Shown piece after piece: positions 63,190-64,000 of a stretch of DNA of 64,000 bases. The stretch spans positions 62,001 to 126,000 of the forward strand of contig JAFGQZ010000026.1 in NCBI GenBank assembly GCA_016935435.1, given 5' to 3'. Source of the stretch: Bacteroidales bacterium (GTDB lineage Bacteria; Bacteroidota; Bacteroidia; Bacteroidales; UBA10428). The notes under the pieces were generated by a model that saw only the letters and a program-made list of their open reading frames with translations, searched no databases and was not told where the DNA came from. The position numbers were made by a program, and so were the translations under genes. Position 1 is the first letter of the stretch. Each line of letters begins with the position of its first letter.

Positions 63190-64000
63190 TTACAAGGGAA
63201 ACTGCCCTGGGTTTTTCTCAAGCATAGTACGGAAATCGCTGAAGGCTTTTTTGTCGATGTTTTTGTAAAACTTACTGAAATGCGAGGGATCGTCGAAGCC
63301 AAGCTGGTAAGCAATTTCCTTGTTTGTTAAGTTAGTGTGTATTCCCAGCCGCTTTGCCTCCAGTATAATTCTTTCCTGAATGAAGTCTTTTGCTGTTTTG
63401 CCAATAGCTGTTTTTATTACATTGTTCAGGTAATCCGATGTAATGTTCAGGCTGCCGGCATAATCCGAAACTTTGTGCCACTTTCGGAAATTCTTTTCAA
63501 CCGATCGCCTGAAACGCTTTAAAATAGAACGTCCTGCCTGAATCGACTGGGTATTGTCGGTACCTGGCCCGGGTGCATATTTGTTGCATTCTATAAGGAA
63601 CAGTTTCAGGTAAGCCCCAAGAACTTCCGTTCTATACTGGGTTTGTCCGTTAAAAGCTTCCTGCATCGTTTCAACTATTTGAGAAAGTGCAAGGGAGCCT
63701 TGTTTGTTTAGTAGAAGGGGCGGGGTGGTTGAGGTGCAGGAAAATAATCCCAGATCGGAAATAAAATCGGTGCTTATGTGGTTTTGCTGAAGAAATTCGA
63801 AGGTAAACATTATTACTACCCCTTCGGGTTTTCCAAAAGTAATTACCTGGTGAACTTGCCCCGGGGACACAAAAAACACATAATTTGGCATTATCGCGAA
63901 TTCCTGGTAATCTATAATATGCTGCCCACAGACATTTTTAGCCCATAAAACAGTATAGTAATCGTGCCGGTGGGGTGAGTCTGGCACATTCCCGTTACGC
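63190..64000 (-). CDS. AraC family transcriptional regulator (N-terminus cut by window edge)
   Basis: At least 270 residues. The frame stays open past the track's GTG start to base 64000, so the true start lies outside. N-terminal cupin-like sensor (HRHDYYTVLWAKN, MPNYVFFVSPGQVHQVITFG), C-terminal double helix-turn-helix (SDYAGSLNITSDYLNNVIKTAIGKTAKDFIQERIILEAKRLG and TNKEIAYQLGFDDPSHFSKFYK). These regulators respond to small molecules and usually control a neighbouring gene; the nearest gene downstream is siaC-like, and the other side is out of view. Confidence 0.9.
   Translation of the reverse strand, partial: RNGNVPDSPHRHDYYTVLWAKNVCGQHIIDYQEFAIMPNYVFFVSPGQVHQVITFGKPEGVVIMFTFEFLQQNHISTDFISDLGLFSCTSTTPPLLLNKQGSLALSQIVETMQEAFNGQTQYRTEVLGAYLKLFLIECNKYAPGPGTDNTQSIQAGRSILKRFRRSVEKNFRKWHKVSDYAGSLNITSDYLNNVIKTAIGKTAKDFIQERIILEAKRLGIHTNLTNKEIAYQLGFDDPSHFSKFYKNIDKKAFSDFRTMLEKNPGQFPL

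Noticed and set aside
1-64000. Mobile elements, prophage, CRISPR array or defence island
   Set aside because: No transposase, integrase, phage structural gene, repeat-spacer pattern or toxin-antitoxin pair was found. The only restriction-like gene is a lone HsdR_N domain.

Overview
The window looks like chromosomal DNA of a Bacteroidota bacterium, probably of the Bacteroidales/Marinilabiliales group. The reasons are: a complete Na+-pumping NADH:quinone reductase (nqrABCDEF) operon, a type IX secretion (T9SS) plug protein and a chitinase with a T9SS-type C-terminal signal, an ECF sigma/FecR/STN-TonB receptor cassette followed by a DUF4249 lipoprotein, upstream elements that fit the Bacteroidota promoter consensus (TTG-N19-TAnnTTTG, best in front of nqrA), and little sign of Shine-Dalgarno sequences. 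I see no rRNA, tRNA, CRISPR array, transposase, integrase or prophage. Most of the window is housekeeping and envelope genes.

Layout. 1-9.5 kb: 5' part of transketolase (minus, cut by the window edge), ychF, a PafA-like alkaline phosphatase homologue whose active-site residues are nearly all replaced, a secreted EEP-family hydrolase, an outer-membrane protein of unknown role, an OmpH/Skp chaperone with a GT-A glycosyltransferase, a nitroreductase and a DivIC/FtsB-like protein. 9.6-24.3 kb: pruA, a stand-alone HsdR_N-type PD-(D/E)xK protein divergent from holA, a rhomboid protease, a class IV aminotransferase, a DUF2339/DUF3999/zinc-ribbon membrane module, YqgE, NhaC, and a 985-residue protein joining two receiver-like domains to a PEP-synthase-type ATP-grasp domain. 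24.3-31.4 kb: a cell-surface signalling operon (ECF sigma, FecR anti-sigma, STN-TonB receptor, DUF4249 lipoprotein, two unknown lipoproteins) closed by a strong terminator.

31.4-45.5 kb: a possible structured RNA leader with a small protein, a proline dehydrogenase-family protein, an intergenic region with a perfect-register heptamer repeat array, the T9SS plug protein, the nqr operon with apbE (the flavin transferase that loads NqrB and NqrC) just behind it, a GH5 lipoprotein, an outer-membrane protein, a small unknown protein and HU. 45.8-54.1 kb: a T9SS-type GH18 chitinase with two nearly identical CBM6 domains, then a six-gene operon (TetR, porin-like protein, ABC ATPase, two FtsX-type permeases, LolA-like protein) that reads as an envelope-spanning exporter. 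54.3-64 kb: XRE-cupin regulator with an acyl-CoA synthetase, a GT51 transglycosylase with a long AsmA-like front, an M3 peptidase, apolipoprotein N-acyltransferase, a SiaC/DUF1987 protein and an AraC regulator cut by the window edge.

The points most worth following are the PafA-like pseudoenzyme, the receiver/ATP-grasp fusion lacking a PEP-synthase catalytic tail, the candidate three-way-junction RNA at about 31.42 kb, the heptamer repeat arrays, and the TetR/porin/ABC/LolA-like operon. All assignments were made by eye from motifs and remembered family members; no database search was run.
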